Positions 18,344 through 26,997 of a DNA stretch of 64,000 bases are shown here, piece after piece; position 1 is the first letter of the stretch; each line of letters starts with the position of its first letter. A model generated the notes under the pieces. The model saw only the letters and a program-made list of their open reading frames with translations, was not told the DNA's origin and ran no database searches. The translations under genes were made by a program, and so were the position numbers. The stretch is from NCBI RefSeq assembly GCF_014303395.1, contig NZ_CP060298.1, positions 5,351,001 through 5,415,000 of the forward strand. The letters run 5' to 3'. This stretch comes from Nakamurella sp. PAMC28650 (GTDB lineage Bacteria > Actinomycetota > Actinomycetes > Mycobacteriales > Nakamurellaceae).

Positions 18344-18958
18344 TCAGATGCTCCGCTTGCGGACGGTGTAGACGCCGGCCACAGCCACGAGAACCATGAC
18401 GGAGCCGATCAGCAGCGCGACGATGGATCCGTCGAGCCCGGTCTGCGATGCTGCGAACTGCCCGCCATTTCCGGCATTGACTGCGGTCGGAGCGGTACCG
18501 CTTCCGGCGGTCAGCTGACCACGTGCGGCTCCGGAGAGGTGGGACTTCGTGTGCACGTTGACGTAGTAGCCCGCCGGGTCGGCCACGATCGCGGCCGCGA
18601 GGGACTTCGCGACGGTGACCGTCGCGGTTCCATGGGCATTGATCACGGCGGCATCGAACATGACGACGACCGGACCGCTGACGCCCGCTGCGCCCTTGTG
18701 GATGTGACCGGCCGCCACGGGCTCCGAGCCCTGGAAGGACACGGTGTACGTGATGGTCCCGGCCTGCGGATCGATGTCAACGGTCGCAGCAATGGTGTCG
18801 CTGGCCGAGGCCGCGGCAGGGACTTCCGAGGATCCGCTGCCCGAAGCGGTCAGGCTGGTGGTGGCCGCCGAGGCCGGCGACACCACGGTGAACAGCATGA
18901 GACCGCAGACACCCGCGACGGCCAGCACGCGAGCGGCGGTGATGCGAAAACGCGTCAT
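18344..18958 (-). CDS. CHRD-domain surface protein with sortase sorting signal
   Basis: Exported protein of 204 residues, start ATG 18958. The signal peptide ends near SPASA. A CHRD domain follows, with the hallmark segments GHIHKGAAGVSGPVVV and YVNVHTKSHLSGAARGQL. The C-terminus has an SQTG motif, a hydrophobic helix and the tail RKRSI, the layout of a sortase substrate with a non-canonical LPXTG. It precedes the class F sortase gene by 10 bases, probably in one operon. Confidence 0.87.
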   Translation of the reverse strand: MTRFRITAARVLAVAGVCGLMLFTVVSPASAATTSLTASGSGSSEVPAAASASDTIAATVDIDPQAGTITYTVSFQGSEPVAAGHIHKGAAGVSGPVVVMFDAAVINAHGTATVTVAKSLAAAIVADPAGYYVNVHTKSHLSGAARGQLTAGSGTAPTAVNAGNGGQFAASQTGLDGSIVALLIGSVMVLVAVAGVYTVRKRSI

Positions 18959-19132
18959 CTCAACTCTTTCCGGTTGTGCACCGACGCCAGTCGCCGGGGC
19001 TTGAAATACCTCTCCTTGATACACCTATCTGTGAGTTGCCCCATAAATCTGTGAGTTGACCCCCGACCGGATCGGACCACCACCATTTCCGGCCCGCCGT
19101 GGACGCGACCGGATGCCTGGTTCAATGGGTGG

Positions 19133-19444
19133 ATGACCCTGTCCCTGTGCGCGCTGCTGGCGTTGATTTCGGCGGGGGTGTGGACTGCGATGAGCCACCG
19201 GGTCGCGGCGGCCCTGGCGCTCGTCGCCGTCTCGGTCCTGTGGCCGTTCGTCAACTCGTCGATCGAGGGCCCCGTGCTGTGGGTGGTGGGCCGTGGACAC
19301 GGATTGACCGCCTCAGATCTGCTCAGCCCGGTCGGTGTGGCGGCTGCGGCCGTTCGACTGTGGCTGCGTCCCCGCGACATCGATCCGGGCACCCGGAGGC
19401 TCGGCGGCGATTCCGGCACCGCTGCGCCGAATCCGGACCTCTGA
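19133..19444 (+). CDS. Small membrane protein of unknown function
   Basis: Protein of 103 residues from ATG 19133 with GGGTGG just upstream. Two or three hydrophobic segments (residues 3-18, 24-40 and about 60-75) and a charged C-terminus point to the inner membrane. I do not recognise a family. It is convergent with the secreted hydrolase gene 11 bases away and divergent from the CHRD-sortase operon. Confidence 0.6.
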   Translation: MTLSLCALLALISAGVWTAMSHRVAAALALVAVSVLWPFVNSSIEGPVLWVVGRGHGLTASDLLSPVGVAAAAVRLWLRPRDIDPGTRRLGGDSGTAAPNPDL

Positions 19445-19455
19445 GCTCGGCCTCG

Positions 19456-20367
19456 TCAGGAGATCAGACCGGCGACCTGCAGAACGTGACGGGTCATTCC
19501 CTGCAGCTGCGACACGATGGACACCGCACTGACCCGAATGGAGGCCGCCGTCTGCTCGGCGGCGATTTCACTCTGCGACTGCAGACCTTCGATGAGATCG
19601 GCCGTCACGGTGGAATCGTCACGCATGGCGTCGTACCGGGGTGTCGCCGAGGTCTCCAGAATTGCGCCGAAGTACTGGTCGGTCCAGCCGACGGAATGGA
19701 CGTTGATGGCCTGCGAGGAGTTCAGATCGGTCCAGCCCTGTTTGGAGCCATGGTCTCCGTCCAGTGAATTGAACCCGAAATCCTGGTCGAAGCCGTCGGC
19801 GCCGACAGAGGCGACATTGGCCATCGCGTCCATCAGGAACGGCCCGACGATCGGATCGTTGGAGGCCTTGAAGAGGAACATCGCCTCGTCGTCCGCGGTG
19901 ATGTACTCCCAGCCCCAGTCGTGCGGGCCGGTCTTCGGGCCGTTGGCCGTGTGCCGGAGGCCGTAACGGGCGGCCATCGCCGGCACAGCAGCCGTCGTCC
20001 AGTATTCCGATTCGATCCGGTCGTTGGAGTGCACGATCATCTCGTGGAGGTCCGTCGCCAGCGAGGTCGGCACCGTGCCGTTGTACTTGACCAGGTAGTA
20101 GCTGACCGTGAAGAGCTTGACGATGGACTCGGAGATCACCTGGGTGTTGCCGCCGCTGGCGGCCACCAGTTCACCCGTCGACCGATCGACGAGAGCCGCG
20201 TACTGATTCACTCCGTCGCCCACGGCATCGGCCACGCCCTGGTCGAGGGCCTGCTGCGGCGTCAGAGTGTTCGACGGAGCTGCCGTGGCGGTAGCAGGGG
20301 TCAAACCGACGATCAGGACGGCCGAGGCCAAGACCGCTGCGACCCGCCTTCGTGTCCCGTTGACCAC
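19456..20367 (-). CDS. Secreted beta-lactamase-fold serine hydrolase
   Basis: Protein of 303 residues with an N-terminal signal peptide (RRRVAAVLASAVLIVGL, cleavage near TATAA). SIVK fits the SxxK catalytic motif and HSND the SxN motif of the class A beta-lactamase/penicillin-binding fold. The third motif (KTG-like) is not clear; HGSKQGW may fill that place. It may act on peptidoglycan or be non-catalytic, as many such actinobacterial exported proteins are. Confidence 0.7.
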   Translation of the reverse strand: MVNGTRRRVAAVLASAVLIVGLTPATATAAPSNTLTPQQALDQGVADAVGDGVNQYAALVDRSTGELVAASGGNTQVISESIVKLFTVSYYLVKYNGTVPTSLATDLHEMIVHSNDRIESEYWTTAAVPAMAARYGLRHTANGPKTGPHDWGWEYITADDEAMFLFKASNDPIVGPFLMDAMANVASVGADGFDQDFGFNSLDGDHGSKQGWTDLNSSQAINVHSVGWTDQYFGAILETSATPRYDAMRDDSTVTADLIEGLQSQSEIAAEQTAASIRVSAVSIVSQLQGMTRHVLQVAGLIS

Positions 20368-20462
20368 GCGTCGAACCCTCCCTGTGCCCTACTGGAGCAC
20401 CCGCTGCCCTCCCACCAGCCACGATACCGGGCCGACCCCGGTGGGGCGACGACGAATTGCGG

Positions 20463-20642
20463 TCAGACGTCAGGCTGATCACTCAACGCCGACTTGGCCG
20501 CGTCTTTCGCGTCGTCGATGGTCTGCTGCAGATGGTCGAGCTTCGGGCTGCTGACCTCCGGTGCCGCCGGCTCCCGGTCATCCCCGTGATCGGTCGGCTC
20601 GTCGCTCTGGTCGCTCTCGACTGGGACGTTCTGCTCCGCCAT
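20463..20642 (-). CDS. Small acidic hypothetical protein
   Basis: Fifty-nine residues from ATG 20642, chosen because GGAGG lies 8 bases upstream. The first half is acidic and disordered-looking (DQSDEPTDHGDD). The second half forms a likely amphipathic helix (KLDHLQQTIDDAKDAAKSAL). No function is recognised. The 227 bases between it and the tRNA hold no other gene. Confidence 0.65.
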   Translation of the reverse strand: MAEQNVPVESDQSDEPTDHGDDREPAAPEVSSPKLDHLQQTIDDAKDAAKSALSDQPDV

Positions 20643-20869
20643 GATCATGTCCTCCGTATCGGGCTGCGGTGACCTCTCACAAGCGGTACCCGCGCGCCAT
20701 CGGCCCAAACGCCCCGTCCGCGGGACCGGCGGCGGCCGGGCTCATTGGTACGGTTTTCCAGGCGCGGCGCGGACCGTTACCCTGAACGGGCTCGATGAGA
20801 AGGCTGCAGATCCTAGGATCGACCAGCTGGACCGTCGGGCGACGACCCGGGCAGCGATGCCCCGGATCG

Positions 20870-20942
20870 GCCTCTATAGCTCAGGGGATAGAGCATTGGT
20901 TTCCTAAACCATGTGTCGCAGGTTCGAATCCTGCTAGGGGCA
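20870..20942 (+). tRNA. tRNA-Arg (anticodon CCT)
   Basis: A 73-nt cloverleaf. Acceptor GCCTCTA pairs with TAGGGGC (one G-U). The D arm is GCTCAGGGGATAGAGC, the anticodon loop TTCCTAA gives anticodon CCT at 20903-20905, and the T arm contains GGTTCGAATCC. CCA is not encoded. It reads AGG codons, rare in a high-GC genome. Confidence 0.95.
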
Positions 20943-20950
20943 CTTCTTTC

Positions 20951-20979
20951 CAGTTCAGAGTGCTCTGCGCTCTGAACTG
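20951..20979 (+). terminator. Hairpin after tRNA-Arg
   Basis: CAGTTCAGAG and CTCTGAACTG form a perfect 10-bp stem with a 9-nt loop, starting 9 bases after the tRNA. No T-run follows, as is common in actinobacteria. It probably ends tRNA transcription. Confidence 0.65.
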
Positions 20980-21336
20980 ACGTCATGGGCAGACGAACGG
21001 CACGCCTTGTGCATGTCTTTCAGTCGCACAGTTGATGTGGGCCGTTCACGGCGCTGCCGTGGGTCCATGCCGAGTCAACGCATTGACCCGAACACGGTTG
21101 GTACGGTCTCGGCCCTGCTGGTGGCCCGTCCGGTGGGCGCGACGACCGGGAGGCTCACGATTCGATCTACGCGAGGAAGAGCGGACGCCGCGGGTGGCGG
21201 CCGGGGGATCGGCAGCTGACGACATCGCCGGCGAGCAGGTGTCCTGCCGCGTGACGCGATGGAGAGTCCGCCTTGCCTGCGTCGAGGGAAGCACCGACAT
21301 CCTCTGGTACCCGCGACGGTCCTGACGGCCGACGGA
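20980..21336. other. Intergenic region without a recognised gene
   Basis: This stretch of 357 bases lies between the tRNA hairpin and the stop of the ABM-domain gene. Short frames cross it but none has a convincing start or family. I see no integrase gene or clear copy of the tRNA 3' end, so no evidence of an attachment site. Confidence 0.5.
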
Positions 21337-21909
21337 TCAGTTGCCCGCGAACAGCCAGCGGCGGAAAACTCGTGTCAGCAGCGGCAGAATCACGTAGCTG
21401 AGCAACGTGGTCAACACCACCGGCAACACCAGATTGGAGAGCAGCAGGGGCCAGGAGTAGAACAGGCGCGCCGCCCACTCGACATACCCGAGCACCAGCA
21501 GATAGATCACGATGACGGTGAGCAGCCACATCTTCCAGGCGGCAGGCCGTGAGGCCGGCGTGTCCTCACCCGGTAGCCGGAACCAGGTTTCCAGGCCGGC
21601 TGCGTTCTGGGTCCGGTGCGGACTACCTGCGACGTCCACCTCCTCGGCGAGCAGGGTCGCCCGCTCCGGTGAATCCATCCACCGGTCCAGGTGTTCCTGA
21701 TCGACGAAATGGTGGATGAACAAGTATTCGGCTCGACCATCCTGTTTGATCGCGCTCCCGGCCAGATGCCCCGGGAACGCGGACGCAGTCGACAGGAACC
21801 GTCGACCCCAGTTCTCGAACTCTGTTTCGCGGCCGGGTCTGGCCGCACGACCGACGACGATGGCGACGGGCTCGGGTCGGTCGTCCCCGGGACCGAGAGG
21901 ACGGTTCAC
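21337..21909 (-). CDS. Antibiotic biosynthesis monooxygenase (ABM)-domain membrane protein
   Basis: Protein of 190 residues, GTG start 21909. Residues 15-110 resemble the ABM dimeric alpha/beta-barrel (FLSTASAFPGHLAGS, EYLFIHHFVDQEHLDRWM). Residues 120-175 hold two membrane helices (WLLTVIVIYLLVLGYVEW and LVLPVVLTTLLSYVILPLL). The fusion ties a small oxygenase-like or quinone-binding domain to the membrane. It starts 7 bases after the P450 stop, so it is probably the last gene of the P450 operon. Confidence 0.75.
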   Translation of the reverse strand: MNRPLGPGDDRPEPVAIVVGRAARPGRETEFENWGRRFLSTASAFPGHLAGSAIKQDGRAEYLFIHHFVDQEHLDRWMDSPERATLLAEEVDVAGSPHRTQNAAGLETWFRLPGEDTPASRPAAWKMWLLTVIVIYLLVLGYVEWAARLFYSWPLLLSNLVLPVVLTTLLSYVILPLLTRVFRRWLFAGN

Positions 21910-21916
21910 GCGGTGC

Positions 21917-23110
21917 TCATCCGGACACCGGTGCGGGGATCAGCGTGACGGGAAGTGCAGCCAGCGCCCGGATGACGTTGTTCATGGCCATGGTGGGCGT
22001 GCCGATGTCGAACCTGGCCACCCTGGTGGCCAGTGCGCCGAGAATGGCGTGGCCCTCCAGTCGGGCGAGGCCTTGTCCGGCGCAACCGTGCACCCCGAAA
22101 CCGAAGGCCACGTGCGCGTTGGCGTTGAGCCTCGTGACATCGAATTCTTCCGGGCGTTCGAACATCCTCTCGTCACGGTTTGCCGAGGCCCACAGCAGCA
22201 GCACACGCTGGCCGGCCGGGATGGTCGTTCCGGCGATGGTGACCGGCTCGGTGGTGACACGTGAGAACGCCCGCGCGGGGGATTCCATCCGCAGGACTTC
22301 GTTGAACGCGTTGGGGATGATGGTGAGGTCCTGACGTATCCGGTCCCATTGCTCGGGGTACCGCCCGAACAGCCAGACCGCACTGCCGACCGCGCTGATC
22401 GTGGTGTCGAGCGCCGGTGCCAGGTAGTCCAGCAGCAGGGCCGGGCACTGGGCCGGCTCCACGTCGCCACGGTCGAGGGCATCCAGCACCCCGGCACCGA
22501 GACTGCCGGGCACCACATTGCGGGATTCGGTCAGGCCGACGGCGTACTCGAACATCGAACGACGGCCGCCCATGGATGCCTTGCAACGCTCGTTCGGGGG
22601 TTCCATGGTGTCGAAAGCTGCGGCGGCCCAGGGTAATAGCTTGTCGTGGACGTCATCGGGCCAGCCGACGAACGCCGGTACGATGCCCATCGGAAGCACT
22701 CTGGCCAGGTCGGTGACGGCGTCGAAGGAACCACGCCGCAACAGCGTTGTGACGAGATCCTCGGCGATGCTCTGGATCTGCGCGCGCATGGGTCGAAGCG
22801 AACGGGGGGTCAACCGCTCCCCCACCACGCTGCGCAGGTGATCGTGCAGGGGCGGGTCACTGGCCAAGATGGTGCCGCGAAGGGTCTCGTTGGTGAACGG
22901 CGTGAGACTGACCCCCTCGGCGGAGGAGAAAATCTGCCAGTTCTCGGTGGCGGCCTTCACCTCTGCATATCGGGTCAGAGCCCAGGCATGGGAAGCTTCC
23001 AACCAGACCACCGGCCCGATCCCGCGGAGTTCTCGGTAGGCCTCGTACGGCTCCCGGATCAGTTCGTCGCAGTAGAGGTCGAGATCGGAACTGGGAATGG
23101 TGGTGGTCAT
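21917..23110 (-). CDS. Cytochrome P450
   Basis: Soluble bacterial P450 of 397 residues. The heme loop FGFGVHGCAGQGLAR gives the axial ligand Cys343. The K-helix ExxR is in NEVLRMESP, and the I-helix reads LAPALDTTIS in place of the common AGxDT. It sits with its own redox chain: ferredoxin reductase and ferredoxin lie directly upstream with 4-base overlaps. The ring-cleavage dioxygenase heads the same operon, so the P450 probably hydroxylates an aromatic or related substrate before cleavage. The substrate cannot be told from the sequence. Confidence 0.93.
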   Translation of the reverse strand: MTTTIPSSDLDLYCDELIREPYEAYRELRGIGPVVWLEASHAWALTRYAEVKAATENWQIFSSAEGVSLTPFTNETLRGTILASDPPLHDHLRSVVGERLTPRSLRPMRAQIQSIAEDLVTTLLRRGSFDAVTDLARVLPMGIVPAFVGWPDDVHDKLLPWAAAAFDTMEPPNERCKASMGGRRSMFEYAVGLTESRNVVPGSLGAGVLDALDRGDVEPAQCPALLLDYLAPALDTTISAVGSAVWLFGRYPEQWDRIRQDLTIIPNAFNEVLRMESPARAFSRVTTEPVTIAGTTIPAGQRVLLLWASANRDERMFERPEEFDVTRLNANAHVAFGFGVHGCAGQGLARLEGHAILGALATRVARFDIGTPTMAMNNVIRALAALPVTLIPAPVSG

Positions 23111-24297
23111 GCGGTCACCTCGGATGTGCGAGCGGGATCAATTCGTGCCAGCCGTTTGAGCCTGACCAGTGACAGGCGGTGGTTGATGGACGCCGCCGCC
23201 CGGGGTTGGCCGTCGACGATCCACTGCAGCACCGCGCACCGGTCGGGCAACGATCCTTCGATCACCAGGGGGGCAATACCGGATGGGATCTCACCGGTGA
23301 TCTTGATGTCCAGCCCGAATCCCTCGGTCCAGAAATAGGCGGTCTCGAACTCCTGCGTCTGCGGGGCGCCGTGGAGCAGAGTTCTGGCCGCCGAACGACC
23401 CTGACTGATCGCGCTGTGCCAGTGGGGGGTCCGCCGGAGCCGCCCGGTGGCAAGGTCCCTGGTGCCCGTGATGTCACCGGCTGCGACCACTCCGGGACGG
23501 CAGAAGCCACCGGCTCCCACTTCCAGCGGCCCGTCGGCCGGAAGACCGGATCCGGCCAGCCACTCCACGTTCGGTACATCCCCCACCGCGGTGATCACCA
23601 CATCCGCCTCGACCAGACGACCGTCTGCCAGGCCGATGCCGCCGATTTCGCGATCCCCGGTCAGCTCGGCCCCGGCCGGGCTGATCAGGAATCGAACACC
23701 CGCCTCGCGGGCCCGGCCGACGATCAGGTCGGCCAGATCGGGACCGAGTTGACGCAGCAGTGGCGGCGAGATGTCGACGACGGTGACGTCGAGCCCGAGG
23801 GCTCGTGCGCTGGAGGCCAGCTCCATACCCAGGAAACCGCCGCCGAGAATGGCCACCGTCTTCGCGCAGGAGAACGAGGACGCCAACCGGTGTGCGTCGT
23901 CCAGGGTGCGGAGGACATGTTCGCCCCGCTGCCCTCGTTCGGCCAACCGGCGCGCCCGGGATCCGGTGGCCAGGACGATTCCGTCGAACGGCAGGGATTC
24001 CCGTGCACCGTCGGAGTCGACGGACAACAGACCGGCGGCGAGGTCGAGGGCCACCGCGGTGGTGCCCCGGCGGACCGAGATGTCAGCGTCAAGAGCCAGC
24101 AGTGCAATGGATTCCGGTGTTTCCGTACCGACGAGCATGGCCTTGGACAGTGGTGGTCTGGCGTAGGCGAGGTGCTGTTCGGTGCCCACCACCGTGATTT
24201 CGCCGGTGACACCCTCCACGCGGAGGGTGTCGGCGGCACTGATCCCGGCCGCCGACCCACCCACCACCAAGACCTTGGAACGTGGTCCCAGGTTCAC
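23107..24297 (-). CDS. FAD-dependent ferredoxin reductase
   Basis: NAD(P)H-ferredoxin reductase of 396 residues of the rubredoxin/putidaredoxin reductase type. It has a FAD-binding VVGGSAAGISAADTLR near the N-terminus, LATGSRARRL, a NAD-binding AILGGGFLGMELAS near the middle and a C-terminal FAD site at VVAAGDITG. GTG 24297 overlaps the ferredoxin stop as GTGA. The 3' end overlaps the P450 start as ATGA. It would pass electrons to the adjacent ferredoxin and then to the P450. Confidence 0.92.
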   Translation of the reverse strand: MNLGPRSKVLVVGGSAAGISAADTLRVEGVTGEITVVGTEQHLAYARPPLSKAMLVGTETPESIALLALDADISVRRGTTAVALDLAAGLLSVDSDGARESLPFDGIVLATGSRARRLAERGQRGEHVLRTLDDAHRLASSFSCAKTVAILGGGFLGMELASSARALGLDVTVVDISPPLLRQLGPDLADLIVGRAREAGVRFLISPAGAELTGDREIGGIGLADGRLVEADVVITAVGDVPNVEWLAGSGLPADGPLEVGAGGFCRPGVVAAGDITGTRDLATGRLRRTPHWHSAISQGRSAARTLLHGAPQTQEFETAYFWTEGFGLDIKITGEIPSGIAPLVIEGSLPDRCAVLQWIVDGQPRAAASINHRLSLVRLKRLARIDPARTSEVTA

Positions 24298-24488
24298 GGC
24301 TCGACCACGGACAGGGCGGCGACCGGACACAGCCGCGCACCGGATCTGGCCTTCGCAGCCAACGCCGCCGGAATCTCGTCGTGCAGGATCTCCAGTTCGC
24401 CGTCGTCGTCGAGCCGGTAGATCTCCGGGGCTATCTCCTCGCACACGCCGTGGCCCTCGCACCGGCCGCGGTCAACGGTGATCTTCAT
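24294..24488 (-). CDS. P450-type [3Fe-4S] ferredoxin
   Basis: Small ferredoxin of 64 residues, start ATG 24488. Cysteines in RCEGHGVCEEIAPEIY and RLCPVAAL fit the three-cysteine pattern of ferredoxins that feed actinobacterial P450s. It is translationally coupled to the reductase (GTGA overlap). A TTG at 24506 is a less likely start. Confidence 0.9.
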   Translation of the reverse strand: MKITVDRGRCEGHGVCEEIAPEIYRLDDDGELEILHDEIPAALAAKARSGARLCPVAALSVVEP

Positions 24489-24531
24489 GGATTTCTCATT
24501 TCCCAATTGTTGCCGACCATCGATCTGGATC

Positions 24532-25491
24532 TCAGACTGGTGAGGGTGTCCACAGCAGCCGATCGGGTTGATTGATGCCGTACGGCAGGAACTCCTCGAT
24601 CAGACCGCCGGTGCCCCATTGGTCGTTGTCCTGCGCCGATGGCGTCCACACCGCGCCGCAGTAGGGATCGCCGGGCACGAGCTGCTGCAATTCCGAGGTG
24701 TATTCCGCGACATTGCCATTCGGATCGACGAAATACGAGAACGTGTTGTTTCCCGGCCCGTGACGGCCGGGGCCCCAGACCGGCGTGACTCCGTGACGCA
24801 TCATCCGCCCGGTGCCCCGCATGTACTCGTCCAGCCCCCGCATGTCGTAGGCGATGTGGTTGAACGAGGAATGCGGTGCCGCCGTGATGGCCAGCACATG
24901 ATGGTCGACACCCACCCGGAGGAACGCCATGAAATCGCCGAGCCAGTCGATCACCTGGAACCCGAGCATTCCCTCGTAGAACGCCACCAGGGAATGGATG
25001 TCGGCGCTGTTGATGACAGCGTGGCTGACCTTGCGCGGGATCGACTCGCCCGGCTCCAGTTCCCGCGCAGCGCGTGGTGACAGATCGGTGGACAGTTCCA
25101 CGAGGCGCCCGTCCGGGTCGAAGAGCCGGAGGCCGTAGCCACCATCGGGTGTCGTCAGCCGCTGCGGCAGTCGGTCGACCCGGACCCCCGCGGCCAGCAG
25201 GGTCTCGGCGATCGAGTCGATGCTCGCGGCATCCCGCACCCCGAAGGAAATGAGATCCAGGTGCTTCTCCTCCGCAGCCCGAAGGCGCAGCACGTAGGGC
25301 TCCGTACTGCCCTGCGCAGCGAAGAACACCACGTCGCCGTCCCGGTCGACCTCCGTCAGACCCCAGATGCCGCCGTAGAAGTCCACCGACGCGCGCAGGT
25401 CGGGGACGGCTTCGGCGACGTAACGGACGTGAGTGACCGCGGTGTCCGGAAGCGTGCGGGCCGAGGGGTGGAAATCAGCGGAGCTCTTCAT
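24532..25491 (-). CDS. Extradiol ring-cleavage dioxygenase-like VOC protein
   Basis: Two-domain vicinal-oxygen-chelate protein of 319 residues, related to 2,3-dihydroxybiphenyl-type extradiol dioxygenases. The N-terminal domain begins TAVTHVRYVAEAVPDLRASV. The C-terminal domain carries the expected metal triad: His in RKVSHAVINS, His in SFNHIAYDM and Glu in GNVAEYTSEL. This suggests an iron- or manganese-dependent catechol cleavage enzyme. It is the first gene of the operon with ferredoxin (43 bases on), reductase and P450. A GntR-site palindrome lies about 230 bases upstream. Confidence 0.85.
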   Translation of the reverse strand: MKSSADFHPSARTLPDTAVTHVRYVAEAVPDLRASVDFYGGIWGLTEVDRDGDVVFFAAQGSTEPYVLRLRAAEEKHLDLISFGVRDAASIDSIAETLLAAGVRVDRLPQRLTTPDGGYGLRLFDPDGRLVELSTDLSPRAARELEPGESIPRKVSHAVINSADIHSLVAFYEGMLGFQVIDWLGDFMAFLRVGVDHHVLAITAAPHSSFNHIAYDMRGLDEYMRGTGRMMRHGVTPVWGPGRHGPGNNTFSYFVDPNGNVAEYTSELQQLVPGDPYCGAVWTPSAQDNDQWGTGGLIEEFLPYGINQPDRLLWTPSPV

Positions 25492-25911
25492 GTCCTCATC
25501 TTGTCGTCTGCACTGTGCCGGCATTGGTGGCCGTGACGACTTCACCTGGTCGGCCATCATTCTGCCGTCTGCGAGGGCGGCCTCGGCCGACGACAGGGAT
25601 CCGTGTGGGTCTCGGAGGGAAACCGGGCGGCCGATGAACTCTCAGCTGGGTTCGGACATCTCGCTGTCCACCTGCTTCGACTGCACGCCAGGGCCACCTC
25701 GCCATCCGAACCCCCTTGAGCATTATGCATAATTGATATCCAGTCAACCCGAGCCACCGAACATCCCCGCATCCAGGCGCGCCAACGCTGGGGCACAGTC
25801 CGGGCTTCTGCGCGTCATCCACCCCGACCGGCTGCAACATCCGCATCGTCCGCCGGTCCACGTGAGCCGCGCGCTGGAGCGGGTAGGGACCCCGGCGGGA
25901 CTCGGGAAGCC
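25492..25911. other. Intergenic region upstream of the dioxygenase operon
   Basis: These 420 bases separate the dioxygenase start from the FAH-family stop. The region contains the palindrome at 25722-25733 and is likely the promoter of the dioxygenase-P450 operon. No other gene is convincing. Confidence 0.6.
25722..25733. promoter_or_regulatory. Probable GntR operator, site 1
   Basis: Perfect 12-bp palindrome ATTATGCATAAT, strikingly A/T-rich in this DNA. The same core occurs at two other promoters of the island. Its position upstream of the dioxygenase operon fits control by the GntR protein encoded at 28159-28833. Confidence 0.75.
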
Positions 25912-26997
25912 TCACGCGACGGCCCCCCGAACCGAGCTGAGCGACGACCGGACGATCTGATTGCGGATCACACCCAGACCCTGCACCTCGGCTTCCACCA
26001 CATCGCCAGGTGAGAGAAAACTGTTGGTGCCCTGACCGACCCCGCCCGGTGTGCCGGTGGCCAGGATGTCACCGGGAATGAGTGTGGTCATGCGGGAGGC
26101 GAACTCGATCTGCTCCTCCGGGGTGAAGATGAGGTTGGAGGTGTTGCCGTCCTGCCGGGTCTGGCCGTTGACGGTCAACCGCAGCCGCAGGTCCAGATGG
26201 TCCGGCACGAACATGGCGGGCACGAGAACGGGTCCCATCGGCGCGAAGCCGTCGTGGCTCTTGCCGCCGAACCAATCCGAACGCAGGCGCTCCCGGTCGG
26301 GTCGGAACAGCAGGTTCCGAGCGGAGAAGTCGTTGGTGCTCATGTATCCGGCCACGTGGTGCAGTGCATCAGCTGACGAGACCCGCGTCGCGCGTCGACC
26401 GATGACGACGGCCAGCTCGACCTCCCAGTCCATCTCGGTGACCTCGGGTGGTATCTCGATGTCGTCGTACGGCCCGGTCAGCGAACTGGGCGCTTTCAGG
26501 AAGACGTAGGGGTGGGTGCCCTCACGCAACCCGTTGAATTCCCTGGACTGCGCCACCTCCCCCGGGTTGAAACCGAATCTCTGCGCGTCACGCATCTCCT
26601 TGACGTGATCGGCGTAGTTCTGCGCGGCGTACACCATCTTCGACGGCCGGGTGATCGGTGGCAGCAGCCGGACCCCGGAGCGCAGGACCCGCAGTCGCTC
26701 GTCGTCCAGGCCGACCTGCTCGATGAATGCGGCCACGAGGCAGAGCTTGTCGAGCGACCGATCCCAGTCCTCGAGCAGATCCATCATCCCGTAACGCGGT
26801 TCGTCCGGAGCCGGCGCCACACCCGCGGACTCGGCCGCCGAGCGGAGGTCGACGAGTTCGCCGCCGACGACCAGCGCGGGCCGTCCCCGATCACCCGGGA
26901 CACCCGGTCCCTGTGCCGCCACGGTGGCCAGGGCGAACCCGCTCAGCGGGTGCTCCCCCATCGACAGTGGCCGGCTCTGCCGGTCGGTGGTGGTCAT
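25912..26997 (-). CDS. Fumarylacetoacetate hydrolase-family protein
   Basis: FAH-family hydrolase of 361 residues, ATG 26997 with AGGAG 8 bases upstream. The C-terminal catalytic part shows KMVYAAQNYADHVKEM, the metal-binding EVELAVVIGRRA, GYMSTNDFSARNL and ATGTPGGVGQG. Members cleave C-C bonds of ring-fission products or hydrate and decarboxylate dienoates. Its start overlaps the amidohydrolase stop by one base (TGATG), so the two form an operon. It likely acts after the extradiol dioxygenase. Confidence 0.88.
   Translation of the reverse strand: MTTTDRQSRPLSMGEHPLSGFALATVAAQGPGVPGDRGRPALVVGGELVDLRSAAESAGVAPAPDEPRYGMMDLLEDWDRSLDKLCLVAAFIEQVGLDDERLRVLRSGVRLLPPITRPSKMVYAAQNYADHVKEMRDAQRFGFNPGEVAQSREFNGLREGTHPYVFLKAPSSLTGPYDDIEIPPEVTEMDWEVELAVVIGRRATRVSSADALHHVAGYMSTNDFSARNLLFRPDRERLRSDWFGGKSHDGFAPMGPVLVPAMFVPDHLDLRLRLTVNGQTRQDGNTSNLIFTPEEQIEFASRMTTLIPGDILATGTPGGVGQGTNSFLSPGDVVEAEVQGLGVIRNQIVRSSLSSVRGAVA

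Noticed and set aside
19029-19065. Short direct repeat ATCTGTGAGTTG upstream of the CHRD gene
   Set aside because: Two copies only, in a leader region; too little to claim an operator or element.
20870-20979. tRNA-Arg as an integration site for a genomic island
   Set aside because: No integrase and no second copy of the tRNA 3' end was seen nearby; the hairpin fits a terminator.
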